This document shows positions 16,812 to 25,494 of a stretch of DNA of 40,952 bases, piece after piece. Position 1 is the first letter of the stretch; each line of letters opens with the position of its first letter. The stretch covers positions 1 through 40,952 of the forward strand of contig DATBBR010000062.1 in the NCBI GenBank assembly GCA_036270875.1. The letters run 5' to 3'. This DNA is from Acidimicrobiales bacterium. GTDB taxonomy: Bacteria; Actinomycetota; Acidimicrobiia; Acidimicrobiales; AC-9. The notes beneath the pieces were generated by a model that was given only the letters and a program-made list of their open reading frames with translations, was not told where the DNA came from and did not search any database. Both the position numbers and the translations under genes were made by a program.

Positions 16812-17846
16812 GTGCCGCTCGAGGACTCCCCGTTCCTGCGGGCCTGCCGGTGCCGGCCCGTCGATCGAGTGCCGGTCTGGTTCATGCGCCAGGCTGGTCG
16901 GTCGCTTCCCGAGTACCGGGCGCTGCGCGGTGACGGAAGCGTCCTCGAGGCCATCGTCCAACCCGAGCTGGCCGCCGAGCTGACCCTCCAGCCGGTCAGG
17001 CGCTACGGCGTCGACGCCGCCATCCTGTTCTCGGACATCGTCGTCCCGGTGGCCGCCATCGGATTCGGCGTCGACGTGGTGCCGGGGGTGGGTCCGGTCG
17101 TGGACAGCCCCTTCTCGGGTCCGGCCGACCTGGCCCGCATCAGGCCCCTCGAGGCGGAGGAGGACATCCCCTACGTCCTCGACGCGGTGCGGCTCGTGGT
17201 GCAGGAGCTCAACGTGCCCCTCATCGGCTTCGCCGGAGGGCCGTTCACCGTGGCCAGCTACCTCATCGAAGGAGGGCCGCCGCGCACCTACACCCGCACC
17301 AAGACCCTGATGCGGACCGACCCGACGACCTGGGCACAGCTGGTGGAGCTGCTCGCCGACCAGGCCCTTGCGTCGCTGCGAGCTCAGGTGCTGGCCGGCG
17401 CCACCGCCATCCAGCTCTTCGACAGCTGGGTCGGTGTCCTGTCGCCGGACGACTATCGGGACCTGGTCCTGCCGGCCACCACGCGGATCTTCACCGGGCT
17501 GGCCGACCTGGGCGTGCCCCGCATCCACTTCGGGGTCGGCACCGGGGAGCTGCTGGCGCTCATGGCGACCGCCGGCGCCGACGTCGTCGGTGTCGACTGG
17601 CGGGTACCCCTGGACGCCGCCCGACAGCGCGTTGGACCACGGCGGGCGGTCCAGGGCAACCTCGACCCGGCGATCTGCCTGGCGCCCTGGGAAGTCGTGG
17701 CGCCCGAGGCTCGCAAGGTCCTGGCCGCGGGCGGCGGCCGGCCGGGCCACGTGTTCAACCTGGGCCACGGGGTGCTGCCCGAGACCGACCCTGATGTGCT
17801 GCACCGGATCGTCGACCTGGTCCATGAGGAGGGTCGGATCGGATGA
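16812..17846 (+). CDS. hemE: Uroporphyrinogen decarboxylase
   Basis: A 344-residue protein of normal family length. It opens with PVWFMRQAGRSLPEYR, the substrate-binding signature, and has the later FAGGPFTVASYLIEGG and DWRVPLDAAR segments. It removes four carboxyl groups from uroporphyrinogen III to give coproporphyrinogen III in heme synthesis. Its stop overlaps the start of the hemY-type gene by four bases (ATGA), so the two are an operon. The GTG start is supported by the TAACGT box. Confidence 0.96.
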   Translation: MPLEDSPFLRACRCRPVDRVPVWFMRQAGRSLPEYRALRGDGSVLEAIVQPELAAELTLQPVRRYGVDAAILFSDIVVPVAAIGFGVDVVPGVGPVVDSPFSGPADLARIRPLEAEEDIPYVLDAVRLVVQELNVPLIGFAGGPFTVASYLIEGGPPRTYTRTKTLMRTDPTTWAQLVELLADQALASLRAQVLAGATAIQLFDSWVGVLSPDDYRDLVLPATTRIFTGLADLGVPRIHFGVGTGELLALMATAGADVVGVDWRVPLDAARQRVGPRRAVQGNLDPAICLAPWEVVAPEARKVLAAGGGRPGHVFNLGHGVLPETDPDVLHRIVDLVHEEGRIG

Positions 17847-19252
17847 CGCCGAGCGACGAGGTGGTGGTGGTCGGCGGCGGCATCACCGGCCTGGCGGCGG
17901 CGTGGGAGCTCTCGCAACCGGCGGGCGGCGGCAGTCCCGCCCGGGTGACGGTGCTCGAGGCGGCGACGCGCCTCGGCGGCAAGATCGACCGCCAGGACCT
18001 GGCCGGCGAGCCGGTCGACGCCGGGCCCGACGCCTTCCTCGCCCGGGTGCCTGATGCCGTGGCCCTGTGCCAGGAGCTCGGGCTGGGCGAGGAGCTGGTC
18101 GCTCCCGCCACCAACACGGCACTCATCTGGACGCGGGGCCATCTGCGGCGCCTGCCCGACGACACCGTGCTGGGGGTCCCCACGCGGCTTCGGACGCTCG
18201 GGGCCTCGAAGATCGTCTCGCCGGCCGGGCTGGCCCGCGCCGGCCTCGACCTGATCCTTCCCGCTGACGCCTCCGCCGACGACCGCTCCGTCGCCGCCCT
18301 CGTCGACGCCCGGTTCGGTCGCGAGGTGCGCGAGCGCCTGGTCGACCCGCTCCTGGGTGGCATCCACGCCGGGTCGACCGAGCACCTGAGCCTGGCTGCC
18401 ACCGCCCCCCAGCTCGACGCGGCAAGACGCGAGCACCGAAGCCTGCTGCGCGGCCTGCGTCCGCCGCCACGCGATCCCGGCGCCGCGCCCAACCCCGTCT
18501 TCCTCGCCCCGCGCCGCGGGCTCGGCCAGCTCGTCCAGGCACTGGCGCGCCAGCTGGCCGAGCGTGGCGTAGAGCTGCGCACCGCGGTCGCGGTCGAGAA
18601 GCTCGAGCGAGCGGAGGGACGGTGGGAGGTGGGCACGCCTCATGGGCCCGTCGTGGCGGACGCGGTCGTCCTGACCGTGCCGTCCTTCGTGGCCTCGGAC
18701 CTGGTGGCGTCCCAACTACCGGAGGCGGCGTGCGAGCTCGATGCCGTCGAGCACGCGTCGGTGGTCCTCGTCACCCTGGCCTATCCGTCCCACGCCGTCT
18801 CGATGACGCCGGAAGTCAGTGGGTTTCTCGTTCCCCGGGTCGACGGGCGCCTCATGACCGCGTGCACCTGGCTGTCGGCCAAGTGGCCGCACCTGGCGCG
18901 CCCCGGCACGACCTTGCTGCGGGCGTCAGCCGGCCGCTGGGGAGACGAACGCGCCTTGGACATGGCCGACGAGGAGCTTGTAGGCCTACTGCGGGCGGAG
19001 CTGCAGGAGGCCATGGGGATCAGCGCACCTCCCGACGCTGTCGCCATCGCTCGCTGGCCTCGCGCCTTCCCGCAGTACCAGGTCGGGCACATGGAGCGTG
19101 TGGCCCGGATCGAGGCCGCGCTGGCCCGCCAGCCGGGCCTGGTCGCCGCCGGGGCCTCGTACGGAGGGGTGGGCATCCCCGCATGCATCGGCCAGGGGCG
19201 CCGGGCGGCCCGGGCCGTGCTCGACCAGCTGACGGCGGGCGCCCGGCGATGA
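17843..19252 (+). CDS. hemY: Coproporphyrinogen/protoporphyrinogen oxidase, HemY/CgoX type
   Basis: A 469-residue FAD-dependent oxidase. The dinucleotide-binding motif VVVGGGITGLAAAWEL is at the N-terminus, then LEAATRLGGKI. The C-terminus has the FAD-contact segment GASYGGVGIPACIGQGR. In actinobacteria this family oxidises coproporphyrinogen III to coproporphyrin III, the step before iron insertion and decarboxylation by HemQ. A hemQ gene lies at 34.4-35.1 kb, so the coproporphyrin branch is the likely route. Ferrochelatase is not in the window. Overlap with hemE implies coupled expression. Confidence 0.92.
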   Translation: MTPSDEVVVVGGGITGLAAAWELSQPAGGGSPARVTVLEAATRLGGKIDRQDLAGEPVDAGPDAFLARVPDAVALCQELGLGEELVAPATNTALIWTRGHLRRLPDDTVLGVPTRLRTLGASKIVSPAGLARAGLDLILPADASADDRSVAALVDARFGREVRERLVDPLLGGIHAGSTEHLSLAATAPQLDAARREHRSLLRGLRPPPRDPGAAPNPVFLAPRRGLGQLVQALARQLAERGVELRTAVAVEKLERAEGRWEVGTPHGPVVADAVVLTVPSFVASDLVASQLPEAACELDAVEHASVVLVTLAYPSHAVSMTPEVSGFLVPRVDGRLMTACTWLSAKWPHLARPGTTLLRASAGRWGDERALDMADEELVGLLRAELQEAMGISAPPDAVAIARWPRAFPQYQVGHMERVARIEAALARQPGLVAAGASYGGVGIPACIGQGRRAARAVLDQLTAGARR

Positions 19253-19260
19253 GCCCGCGG

Positions 19261-19289
19261 CCAGCGGCGGGGATCCATCCCGCCGCTGG
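19261..19289 (+). terminator. Perfect 11-bp hairpin after hemY
   Basis: CCAGCGGCGGG (19261-19271) and CCCGCCGCTGG (19279-19289) are exact inverted arms with a 7-base loop, starting eight bases after the hemY stop. No T-run follows, but the stem is strong. Confidence 0.65.
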
Positions 19290-19353
19290 TGTGGGGTACG
19301 CGTGGCGAATTTGGGAGAATCGGAAGGGCTGGGCAGGAGAGCGAGGTGATGAG

Positions 19354-20184
19354 GTGGCCAGAGCTATCTGGAGCGGATCGATCAGCTTCGGGCTGGTCAA
19401 CGTGCCCGTGAAGCTGTTCACCAGCGTGCGCAAGAAGGACGTGCGCTTCAACCAGCTCCACGCCAAGGACGGCGTGCGCATCCAGCAGAAGCGGGTGTGC
19501 CCCGCCGACGGCGAGGAAGTGGGTTGGGACGACCTGGTGAAGGGCTACGAGATCGCGCCCGGGCAGTACGTCGTTGTCACCAACGAGGAGCTCGAGGCGC
19601 TCGACCCGGAAGCCACCCACACCGTCGACATCGAGGACTTCGTGGCCCTCGAGGACATCGATCCGCTCTACTTCGACTCCTCCTACTACCTGGTGCCCGA
19701 CGCCCCCGGCGTCAAGCCCTACCGCCTGCTGCTCGACGCCATGAACGACAGCGGGCGGGTGGGCATCGGTCGGGTGGTGCTGCGCACCAAGCAGTACCTG
19801 TGCGCGGTGCGGCCCCTGGGCGACGCGCTGGTCCTCACCACGATGAACTTCGCCGACGAGGTTTCCCCGGCCAGTGAGCTGGAGGGGGTCCCAGGACCGG
19901 GGGCGGAGCCGTCGAGCCGCGAGATGAAGGTGGCCAAGCAGCTGATCGACTCGCTGACGGCCAAGTTCGAGCCCGACAAGTACCACGACACGTACCGCGA
20001 GGCGGTGCTCGCGCTCATCGAGGCCAAGGCCCAGGGACAGGAGGTGGTCTCCGAGCCGCCGCCCGAGAAGGCCGCACCGGTGGTCGACCTCATGTCGGCG
20101 CTCGAAGCCAGCCTGGCCGCCGTCAAGGACAAGGGCGAGACCGAGGACACCGGGCGGCAGGAGAAGCGACGCGCAACTTCCTAA
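19354..20184 (+). CDS. ku: Non-homologous end-joining protein Ku
   Basis: A 276-residue bacterial Ku starting VARAIWSGSISFGLVNVPVKL, the family's characteristic N-terminus. The beta-barrel DNA-ring core follows (DSSYYLVPDAPGVKPYRLLL; RTKQYLCAVRPLGDALVL). Ku homodimers ring broken DNA ends and recruit ligase LigD. No ligD is in the window. The C-terminal tail is short and mildly basic. The ribosome site GAGGTGAT (19343-19350), closely complementary to the 16S 3' end, sets the GTG start at 19354. The frame open back to 18622 is antisense-like extension over hemY. Confidence 0.96.
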   Translation: MARAIWSGSISFGLVNVPVKLFTSVRKKDVRFNQLHAKDGVRIQQKRVCPADGEEVGWDDLVKGYEIAPGQYVVVTNEELEALDPEATHTVDIEDFVALEDIDPLYFDSSYYLVPDAPGVKPYRLLLDAMNDSGRVGIGRVVLRTKQYLCAVRPLGDALVLTTMNFADEVSPASELEGVPGPGAEPSSREMKVAKQLIDSLTAKFEPDKYHDTYREAVLALIEAKAQGQEVVSEPPPEKAAPVVDLMSALEASLAAVKDKGETEDTGRQEKRRATS

Positions 20185-20207
20185 GGATCGGCGCGCCGCT
20201 GGGGAGA

Positions 20208-21734
20208 ATGTCCGCCATCAGGGTCGCGGCCGTCGGGCTGGCGGCCGGCCTGACGACGGCCTTCTCCTTGCCGCCGTGGGGGTTCTGGATCCTGGCCCCC
20301 GTCGGTCTGGCCGTCCTCTACCGGCTGCTGGAAGGCCGCGGGGCGCCGTCCCGGGCGTTGGCCGGGCTCACCTTCGGCGTCGGGCTGCTCGCCATCGGCC
20401 TGTTCTTCACCACCGCCTTCAACGCCGGCGGGTGGGTGGTGCTGGTTCTCCTCGAGTCGGCCTTCGTCGCCGTCGCCTGCGCCCTGGTGCCCCCGGTGCG
20501 GGGACGGAGCCTGGCCTTCCCGGCCGTCCTCGTCCTCGCCGAGGTGGTCCGGGGCTCGTGGCCCTTCGGCGGCCTACCGATGGGTGGCATCCCACTGGGC
20601 CAGGTGAGCAGTCCCATCGGTCCCGCGGCCCGGCTGGGCGGCCCGATGCTGCTGCTGGCGCTGGCCGCGCTCGGCGGCGTCGTCCTGGCTGAGGCGGCCC
20701 GCCTCGTCCCGCTGGGCCAGACGATCGATCCGCGCCGACGGGCCCACGCGCTCGCCACCGCGGGGCTGGCCGCCGTGGCGATCGTCGGCCTGGCCGTGGC
20801 CGGCGACCTGGCTCCCGACGGCGGGGCGGCCGTGGGGAGCGACCGGGTCGCACTGGTGCAGGGCGGGGGGCGGCGGGGCTTCCGGGCCTCCCAGGTCGAC
20901 CCCGCCACGGTGTTCGACGCCCAGCTCACACCGAGCCTGGCCCTTCGGCCCCCACTTGGGCTCATTCTGTGGCCCGAGAACGTGCTGGACCTGAACCAGT
21001 CCCTCCAGGGCTCCGCCGAGGCCCAGGAGGTGAGCCAGCTGGCTCGGGCCAAGAGGGCCACCGTGGTCGCCGGGGTGACCGAGCCGGTCGGGACGAGCCA
21101 GTTCCGCAACATCGCGGTGGCGTGGGCGCCGTCGGGGGCCATCGTCGCCACCTACGACAAGGTCCATCGGGTCCCGTTCGGCGAGTGGATCCCGTGGCGG
21201 CCCTTCTTCGGCCTGCTCGCCGACCTGTCCGCCGTTCCCCGCGACGCCATCCCCGGCCACGGTCCGGGGATCCTCCACACCCCGGTCGGGTCCCTCGGCG
21301 TGATGATCTCCTACGAGGTCTTCTACGAGGACGCCGGCCGGGCGGCGGTCCGGTCGGGCGCCCGGCTCCTCACCGTGCCCACCAACACCGCCTCCTACAC
21401 CACCAGCCAGGTGCCGACCCAGGAGCTGACCACAGCCAGGCTCCAGGCCATCCAGGAGGGACGCGATCTCATCCTGACCTCCCCCACCGGCTTCTCCACC
21501 ATCATCGACCACCGGGGCCGCGTGCTGGCCCGGTCGAATCTCGGATCCCAGCAGGTCGTCGAGGGCACGCCGGCGATGCGCACCGGGCTCACGCCCTACG
21601 CCCGGGTGGGGGACGTGCCGGTCCTCGCAGCCAGCGGACTGGCGGTGCTGGCAGCGTGGGTCCTCGAGGTCCTGGGCCGCCGTCGTCGGAGGGCGGATCC
21701 GCGGGACCCGCAGCTCACTACTGCTTCTCGCTGA
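20208..21734 (+). CDS. lnt: Apolipoprotein N-acyltransferase with Cys-to-Ser active site
   Basis: A 508-residue protein with about seven N-terminal transmembrane helices (to about residue 215), a nitrilase-fold periplasmic domain (about 225-480) and a C-terminal helix. Lnt adds the third acyl chain to the N-terminal cysteine of lipoproteins. The nitrilase-type triad is partly visible: Glu in LWPENVLDL and Lys in YDKVHRVPFGEW. The position of the catalytic Cys reads VMISYEVFYED, encoded TCC, so it is Ser. Everything else looks intact. A GGGGAGA ribosome site precedes the ATG. It may be less active, use serine, or have another acyl-transfer role. Convergent 17-bp overlap with cobT. Confidence 0.85.
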   Translation: MSAIRVAAVGLAAGLTTAFSLPPWGFWILAPVGLAVLYRLLEGRGAPSRALAGLTFGVGLLAIGLFFTTAFNAGGWVVLVLLESAFVAVACALVPPVRGRSLAFPAVLVLAEVVRGSWPFGGLPMGGIPLGQVSSPIGPAARLGGPMLLLALAALGGVVLAEAARLVPLGQTIDPRRRAHALATAGLAAVAIVGLAVAGDLAPDGGAAVGSDRVALVQGGGRRGFRASQVDPATVFDAQLTPSLALRPPLGLILWPENVLDLNQSLQGSAEAQEVSQLARAKRATVVAGVTEPVGTSQFRNIAVAWAPSGAIVATYDKVHRVPFGEWIPWRPFFGLLADLSAVPRDAIPGHGPGILHTPVGSLGVMISYEVFYEDAGRAAVRSGARLLTVPTNTASYTTSQVPTQELTTARLQAIQEGRDLILTSPTGFSTIIDHRGRVLARSNLGSQQVVEGTPAMRTGLTPYARVGDVPVLAASGLAVLAAWVLEVLGRRRRRADPRDPQLTTASR

Positions 21735-22779
21735 CCCCGGCGGAGTCGAAGGTGGCCATCTCCCGCACGATCCGAGCCGCTCCCTGGAGCACCGGAAGCG
21801 CCACACAGGCGCCGGTCCCCTCTCCCAGGCGCAGGTCCAGGTCGAGCAGAGGCGACAGGCCGAGGTGCTCGAGGCCGACCGACGCTCCGGGCTCGCTGGA
21901 GCGGTGCCCGGCGACACAGAAGGCGGCGCACCCCGGCGCCAGCGCCTCGGCGACGACGCCCGCAGCCACGGCGATCACACCATCGACGAGGACCGGAACC
22001 CGAGCGGCCGAACCGGCCACGATGAACCCGGCGAGGGCGGCGATCTCCAGGCCGCCCAGTGACGCCAGCACGGCCTGGGGCTCGATGTTCGCCTCCGCCG
22101 CGGTCCGGGCCAGGCCCCGCTCGACGACGTGGACCTTGCGGTCCCACTCGTCGTCGCCGATGCCGGTGCCCCTGCCAGTCACCTCCGCCGCCGGCCGACC
22201 CGTGAAGGCGGCGATCAAGGCGGCCGACGGGGTCGTGTTGCCGATGCCCATGTCACCGGTGACCAGGCATCGGGCCCCCTTCGTCACCAGGTCGTCGGCC
22301 ACGGCCGCCCCCACGTCGAGGGCGGCGGTCGTCTCCTCCGCCGTCATGGCCGGCTCTTCGGCCAGGTTCGCCGTCCCGGGCCGCACCTTCGCCGACACCA
22401 GCCCGTCGGCGGGGGCCAGATCGGCGGCGACCCCGACGTCGATCACCACCACGCCCGCCCCAGCGTGACGGGCGAGGACGTTGATGGCTGCGCCGCCGGC
22501 GCAGAAGTTGGCGATCATCTGGGCGGTGACCTCGGCCGGCCACGGCGACACGCCCTCGGCCAACACACCGTGGTCACCAGCGAAGACGGCGACCACACCA
22601 GGCTCGGGGACCGGTGGAGGGGACTCCGCGGCGATGCCGGCGAGCTGGACGGCGAGGGCTTCGAGGCGGCCGAGGGATCCTCGCGGCTTGGTGAGCCGGT
22701 CGAGATGGGCGGCGGTCGAGCGCGCCGCCGCCTGGTCGGGGCGACCCAGGCGGGCCCGGGCGTCCGCGAAGTCGAGCAC
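21718..22779 (-). CDS. cobT: Nicotinate-nucleotide-dimethylbenzimidazole phosphoribosyltransferase
   Basis: A 353-residue protein of normal family length. Typical segments are LTKPRGSLGRLE, VFAGDHGVLAEGVSPWP, GDMGIGNTTPSAAL and the C-terminal LRLGEGTGACVALP, which carries the catalytic glutamate in the family. CobT makes alpha-ribazole phosphate for the lower ligand of cobamides. No other cobalamin gene is in the window. The GTG start is 11 bases after the GtrA-like gene's stop, so it is probably expressed with it. Its last 17 bases overlap lnt on the other strand. Confidence 0.94.
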   Translation of the reverse strand: MLDFADARARLGRPDQAAARSTAAHLDRLTKPRGSLGRLEALAVQLAGIAAESPPPVPEPGVVAVFAGDHGVLAEGVSPWPAEVTAQMIANFCAGGAAINVLARHAGAGVVVIDVGVAADLAPADGLVSAKVRPGTANLAEEPAMTAEETTAALDVGAAVADDLVTKGARCLVTGDMGIGNTTPSAALIAAFTGRPAAEVTGRGTGIGDDEWDRKVHVVERGLARTAAEANIEPQAVLASLGGLEIAALAGFIVAGSAARVPVLVDGVIAVAAGVVAEALAPGCAAFCVAGHRSSEPGASVGLEHLGLSPLLDLDLRLGEGTGACVALPVLQGAARIVREMATFDSAGVSEKQ

Positions 22780-22790
22780 CTGGGGCTCGC

Positions 22791-23312
22791 TCAGTCGTCA
22801 GGCGTGCCGGGACGGTCGAGGATGACCGCCTCGAGGCGCGCCGGGCGCTGGTGACCGTGGTCGATGAACAGCAGGCGGTTGAAGATCGCGAACTTGCCGA
22901 CCCAGATCACGCCCCACGCCGCCAGGGCCGAGGCGTTGACGATCACAGCCGTGCCCAGGTGGGAGGAGGTGACGAGGTGCGCCTTGCTCTCGGCGATGTC
23001 CACGGCGAGGATCGACAAGGCCAACCCGGCGAAGGCCAGGGCCCAGAAGGGCACGATCTCCTTCCACAGGTGCGACGGACCTCTCTTGCCCCACGCCCAC
23101 CGCCGGTTGAGGTAGTAGGAAGGCACGGTGGCAACGGCCGTGGCGATGATGTTGCAGGTGACAGCGGAGCCAACCTGCATCACGCCGAAGGTCAGGAAGA
23201 GCACGGCCTGGCTGACCGCCACCGAGATCACCGACACCAAGGTGTAGCGGACGGCCTTCTTGCCGTTCGGCGTCGACGCCCACGCCTTCACGTCGCCGGG
23301 AGCGAGGCTCAC
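22791..23312 (-). CDS. GtrA-family membrane protein
   Basis: A protein of about 173 residues with four transmembrane helices and the GtrA pattern: an early RYTLVSVISVAVSQAVLF, then YYLNRRWAWG, with a fourth helix and the FAIFNRLLF segment. GtrA-like proteins are thought to flip or position lipid-linked sugars for cell-envelope glycosylation. No glycosyltransferase lies directly beside it. ATG codons at 23324 and 23321 are in frame, but they fall inside a TATGAT box that ends seven bases before GTG 23312, so I favour the GTG as a leaderless start. Confidence 0.82.
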   Translation of the reverse strand: MSLAPGDVKAWASTPNGKKAVRYTLVSVISVAVSQAVLFLTFGVMQVGSAVTCNIIATAVATVPSYYLNRRWAWGKRGPSHLWKEIVPFWALAFAGLALSILAVDIAESKAHLVTSSHLGTAVIVNASALAAWGVIWVGKFAIFNRLLFIDHGHQRPARLEAVILDRPGTPDD

Positions 23313-23319
23313 CCCCTTC

Positions 23320-23325
23320 ATCATA
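23320..23325 (-). promoter_or_regulatory. -10 box of the GtrA-like gene
   Basis: TATGAT on the minus strand, close to the TATAAT consensus, ends seven bases before an in-frame GTG. It overlaps two in-frame ATG codons, which would then be untranscribed. Confidence 0.45.
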
Positions 23326-23383
23326 TCGTCACAATCCCCTCAACCCCGCGTCGCCCTCGACGACGCCCCGACGGTCATCCGCC

Positions 23384-24562
23384 TCACGGCGGACCGAGAG
23401 CGTTCGCCCTGGCCACGGAGCCGAGCCACGCGGCGCTGGGTTTGGGCTGGCGCTCGAAGGTCTTGCGGTCAACCGCTACCAGCCCAAATGTCGGGCGGTA
23501 GCCGAGGGCCCACTCGAAGTTGTCGAGCGCGCTCCAGTAGGTGTACCCGCGCACGTCGATGCCATCGTCGAGGCAGTGGTGGACCCCGGCCAGGGCGCGG
23601 CGGACGTAGGCGATCCGGCGATCGTCGTCCTCGGTGGCGATGCCGCTCTCGGTGACCAGCAGCGGTACGCCTTCGGTCACGTCCCAAGCCCGGCGGAGGG
23701 CCGCCTCCAGCACCTCGGGCCAGAACTCATAGCCCATCTGGGTCGTCTCCACGCCCGGCTCCGGCCCGAGCGCCCCAGCGGGGCCAACCCGCGTGCGCGA
23801 GTAGCACTGCACACCGAGGAAGTCATCGCCCCGCGCCGCCTGGAGAAAGACGTCCTCCATGGAACGGCGGATGCGTTCGACCGTCGGCTGGCCGCCGTCG
23901 ACGGCCTGGTAGTCGGACATCGCCAGGGTGAGGCCGATCGGCGCCGTCCCCGGTCCCGAGCGGATCGCCGCGGTCGCCTTGCCGTGGGCGTCGATCAGCA
24001 CCTCGTTCACGATCCGGCGCAGTGCAGGATCGCGGCTCCCGGGGGGGAAGACCCCCGCCATGAACCCCATGAGGGCCACGATGTTGGGCTCGTTGATCGT
24101 GCACGCCCACCCGATGAGGTCACCCAGGTGGGCGGCGGCGTGCTCGCAGTACCGGGCGAAGAGGTCCGCAGCGCCATGGTCGGCCCAACCGCCGGCCTCC
24201 GCCATCCACCTCGGGGTGGTGAAGTGGTGGAAGGTGACCACCGGTACGAGGCCGTGCTCGTGGCAGCAGGCACAGACGCGCCGGTAGTGGTCGAGCGCGG
24301 CGAGCGACCACTCCCCCCGCTCGGGCTCGATTCGGCTCCACTCCAACGAGAAGCGGTAGGTGTCGAAGCCGAGGCGGGCCAGCAGGGCGATGTCGTCGGG
24401 ATAGCGGTGGAACTGGTCGCAGGCGTCGCCGCTCGGCTCGACGCAGCCCGAGCCCGGCTGATGCTCCCAGGCCCACCAGTCGTTGTTCCAGTTCCCGCCC
24501 TCGACCTGGTGGGCGGCGGTGGCTGTACCCCACAGGAAGCCGTCGGGGAAACGCGCCGCCAT
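23384..24562 (-). CDS. Glycoside hydrolase family 1 (beta-glucosidase-like)
   Basis: A 392-residue TIM-barrel enzyme starting MAARFPDGFLWGTATAAHQVEG, the GH1 N-terminus. The acid/base glutamate is in TINEPN and the nucleophile glutamate in LLVTESG, where most members have TENG. The sugar-binding tryptophan segment is YWSALDNFEWALGYRPTFGLV. It is shorter than the usual 440-460 residues, with compact loops. It hydrolyses beta-linked sugars or glycosides, and exact specificity cannot be read. There is no signal peptide. The start is fixed by a TACTGT box seven bases before ATG 24562. Confidence 0.92.
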   Translation of the reverse strand: MAARFPDGFLWGTATAAHQVEGGNWNNDWWAWEHQPGSGCVEPSGDACDQFHRYPDDIALLARLGFDTYRFSLEWSRIEPERGEWSLAALDHYRRVCACCHEHGLVPVVTFHHFTTPRWMAEAGGWADHGAADLFARYCEHAAAHLGDLIGWACTINEPNIVALMGFMAGVFPPGSRDPALRRIVNEVLIDAHGKATAAIRSGPGTAPIGLTLAMSDYQAVDGGQPTVERIRRSMEDVFLQAARGDDFLGVQCYSRTRVGPAGALGPEPGVETTQMGYEFWPEVLEAALRRAWDVTEGVPLLVTESGIATEDDDRRIAYVRRALAGVHHCLDDGIDVRGYTYWSALDNFEWALGYRPTFGLVAVDRKTFERQPKPSAAWLGSVARANALGPP

Positions 24563-24569
24563 CTGGCAG

Positions 24570-24575
24570 ACAGTA
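24570..24575 (-). promoter_or_regulatory. -10 box of the GH1 gene
   Basis: TACTGT ends seven bases before the ATG at 24562. No ribosome site is present, consistent with a leaderless message. Confidence 0.45.
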
Positions 24576-24635
24576 GCGGAAGGGGGACGGCGCCAGTCGG
24601 ACGGACTGTGCACAAGGGAATGACAATATGACCGG

Positions 24636-25481
24636 ATGACAGATGCGCTCGACGCCCTGGTCGCCCTCCTCGATCTCGAGGCCATCGAGGTGAACATCTT
24701 CCGCGGCATCAGCCCCGAGGAGAAGCGACAACGCGTCTTCGGTGGCCAGGTCGCCGGTCAGGCCCTGGTGGCCGCGGGCCGGACCGTCGAGCGGGGCAAC
24801 GTGCATTCGCTGCACGCCTACTTCCTCCGTCCCGGCGACACCAGCGTCCCCATCCTCTACGAGGTCGACCGGATCCGCGACGGCCGATCGTTCACCACCC
24901 GGCGCGTCGTGGCCATCCAGCACGGCAGGGCCATCTTCAACCTGTCGGCGTCGTTCCACGTCGACGAAGAGGGCGTGGACCACCAACTGCCCATGCCCGA
25001 CGCGCCCGACCCCGAGTCACTGCCGACCTTCCAGGAGCGGCTGGCGCCGTATGCCGAGCAGCTCGGCGACTGGCTGACCCGTCCGCAGCCGATCGACCAG
25101 CGCTATGTCGGCAACGGCGGAGGGCTCTTCCGGGCCGGCGTCGGCCCACCCCAGCAGAAGGTGTGGATCAGGGCCGACGGCCGTCTGCCCGACGACCCCC
25201 TGCTCCACGCCTGTGTGGTCGCGTACGCCTCCGACATGTCCCTGCTCGACTCCGTGATGCTGCCCCACCGGGTCAGCTGGGACGATCCCCGCTTGATGGG
25301 GGCCAGCCTGGACCACGCCATGTGGTTCCACCGACCCTTCCGGGCCGATGAGTGGATGCTCTACGACCAGGAGAGCCCCTCGGCCTATGGGGCACGGGGC
25401 CTGGCCAGAGGGACCATCTTCACCAGGGACGGCCGCCTCGCCGTGTCCGTGGTCCAGGAGGGGCTGGTCCGCTTCCGCTGA
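24636..25481 (+). CDS. tesB: Acyl-CoA thioesterase II (TesB family)
   Basis: A 281-residue double-hotdog thioesterase. The N-terminal half has RVFGGQVAGQALVAAGRTV and SLHAYFLRPGD. The C-terminal half has ASLDHAMWFHRPF (catalytic Asp) and SPSAYGARGLARGTIF. It hydrolyses medium- and long-chain acyl-CoAs to fatty acid and CoA. Length is normal. Divergent from the GH1 gene and convergent with citrate synthase 13 bases away. The start has no clear ribosome site. Confidence 0.94.
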   Translation: MTDALDALVALLDLEAIEVNIFRGISPEEKRQRVFGGQVAGQALVAAGRTVERGNVHSLHAYFLRPGDTSVPILYEVDRIRDGRSFTTRRVVAIQHGRAIFNLSASFHVDEEGVDHQLPMPDAPDPESLPTFQERLAPYAEQLGDWLTRPQPIDQRYVGNGGGLFRAGVGPPQQKVWIRADGRLPDDPLLHACVVAYASDMSLLDSVMLPHRVSWDDPRLMGASLDHAMWFHRPFRADEWMLYDQESPSAYGARGLARGTIFTRDGRLAVSVVQEGLVRFR

Positions 25482-25494
25482 GCTGGCTCCAGGG

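Noticed and set aside
14516-16933. An 805-codon plus-strand open frame over helD
   Set aside because: Antisense shadow of a GC-rich gene with no motifs; helD has complete helicase motifs on the other strand.
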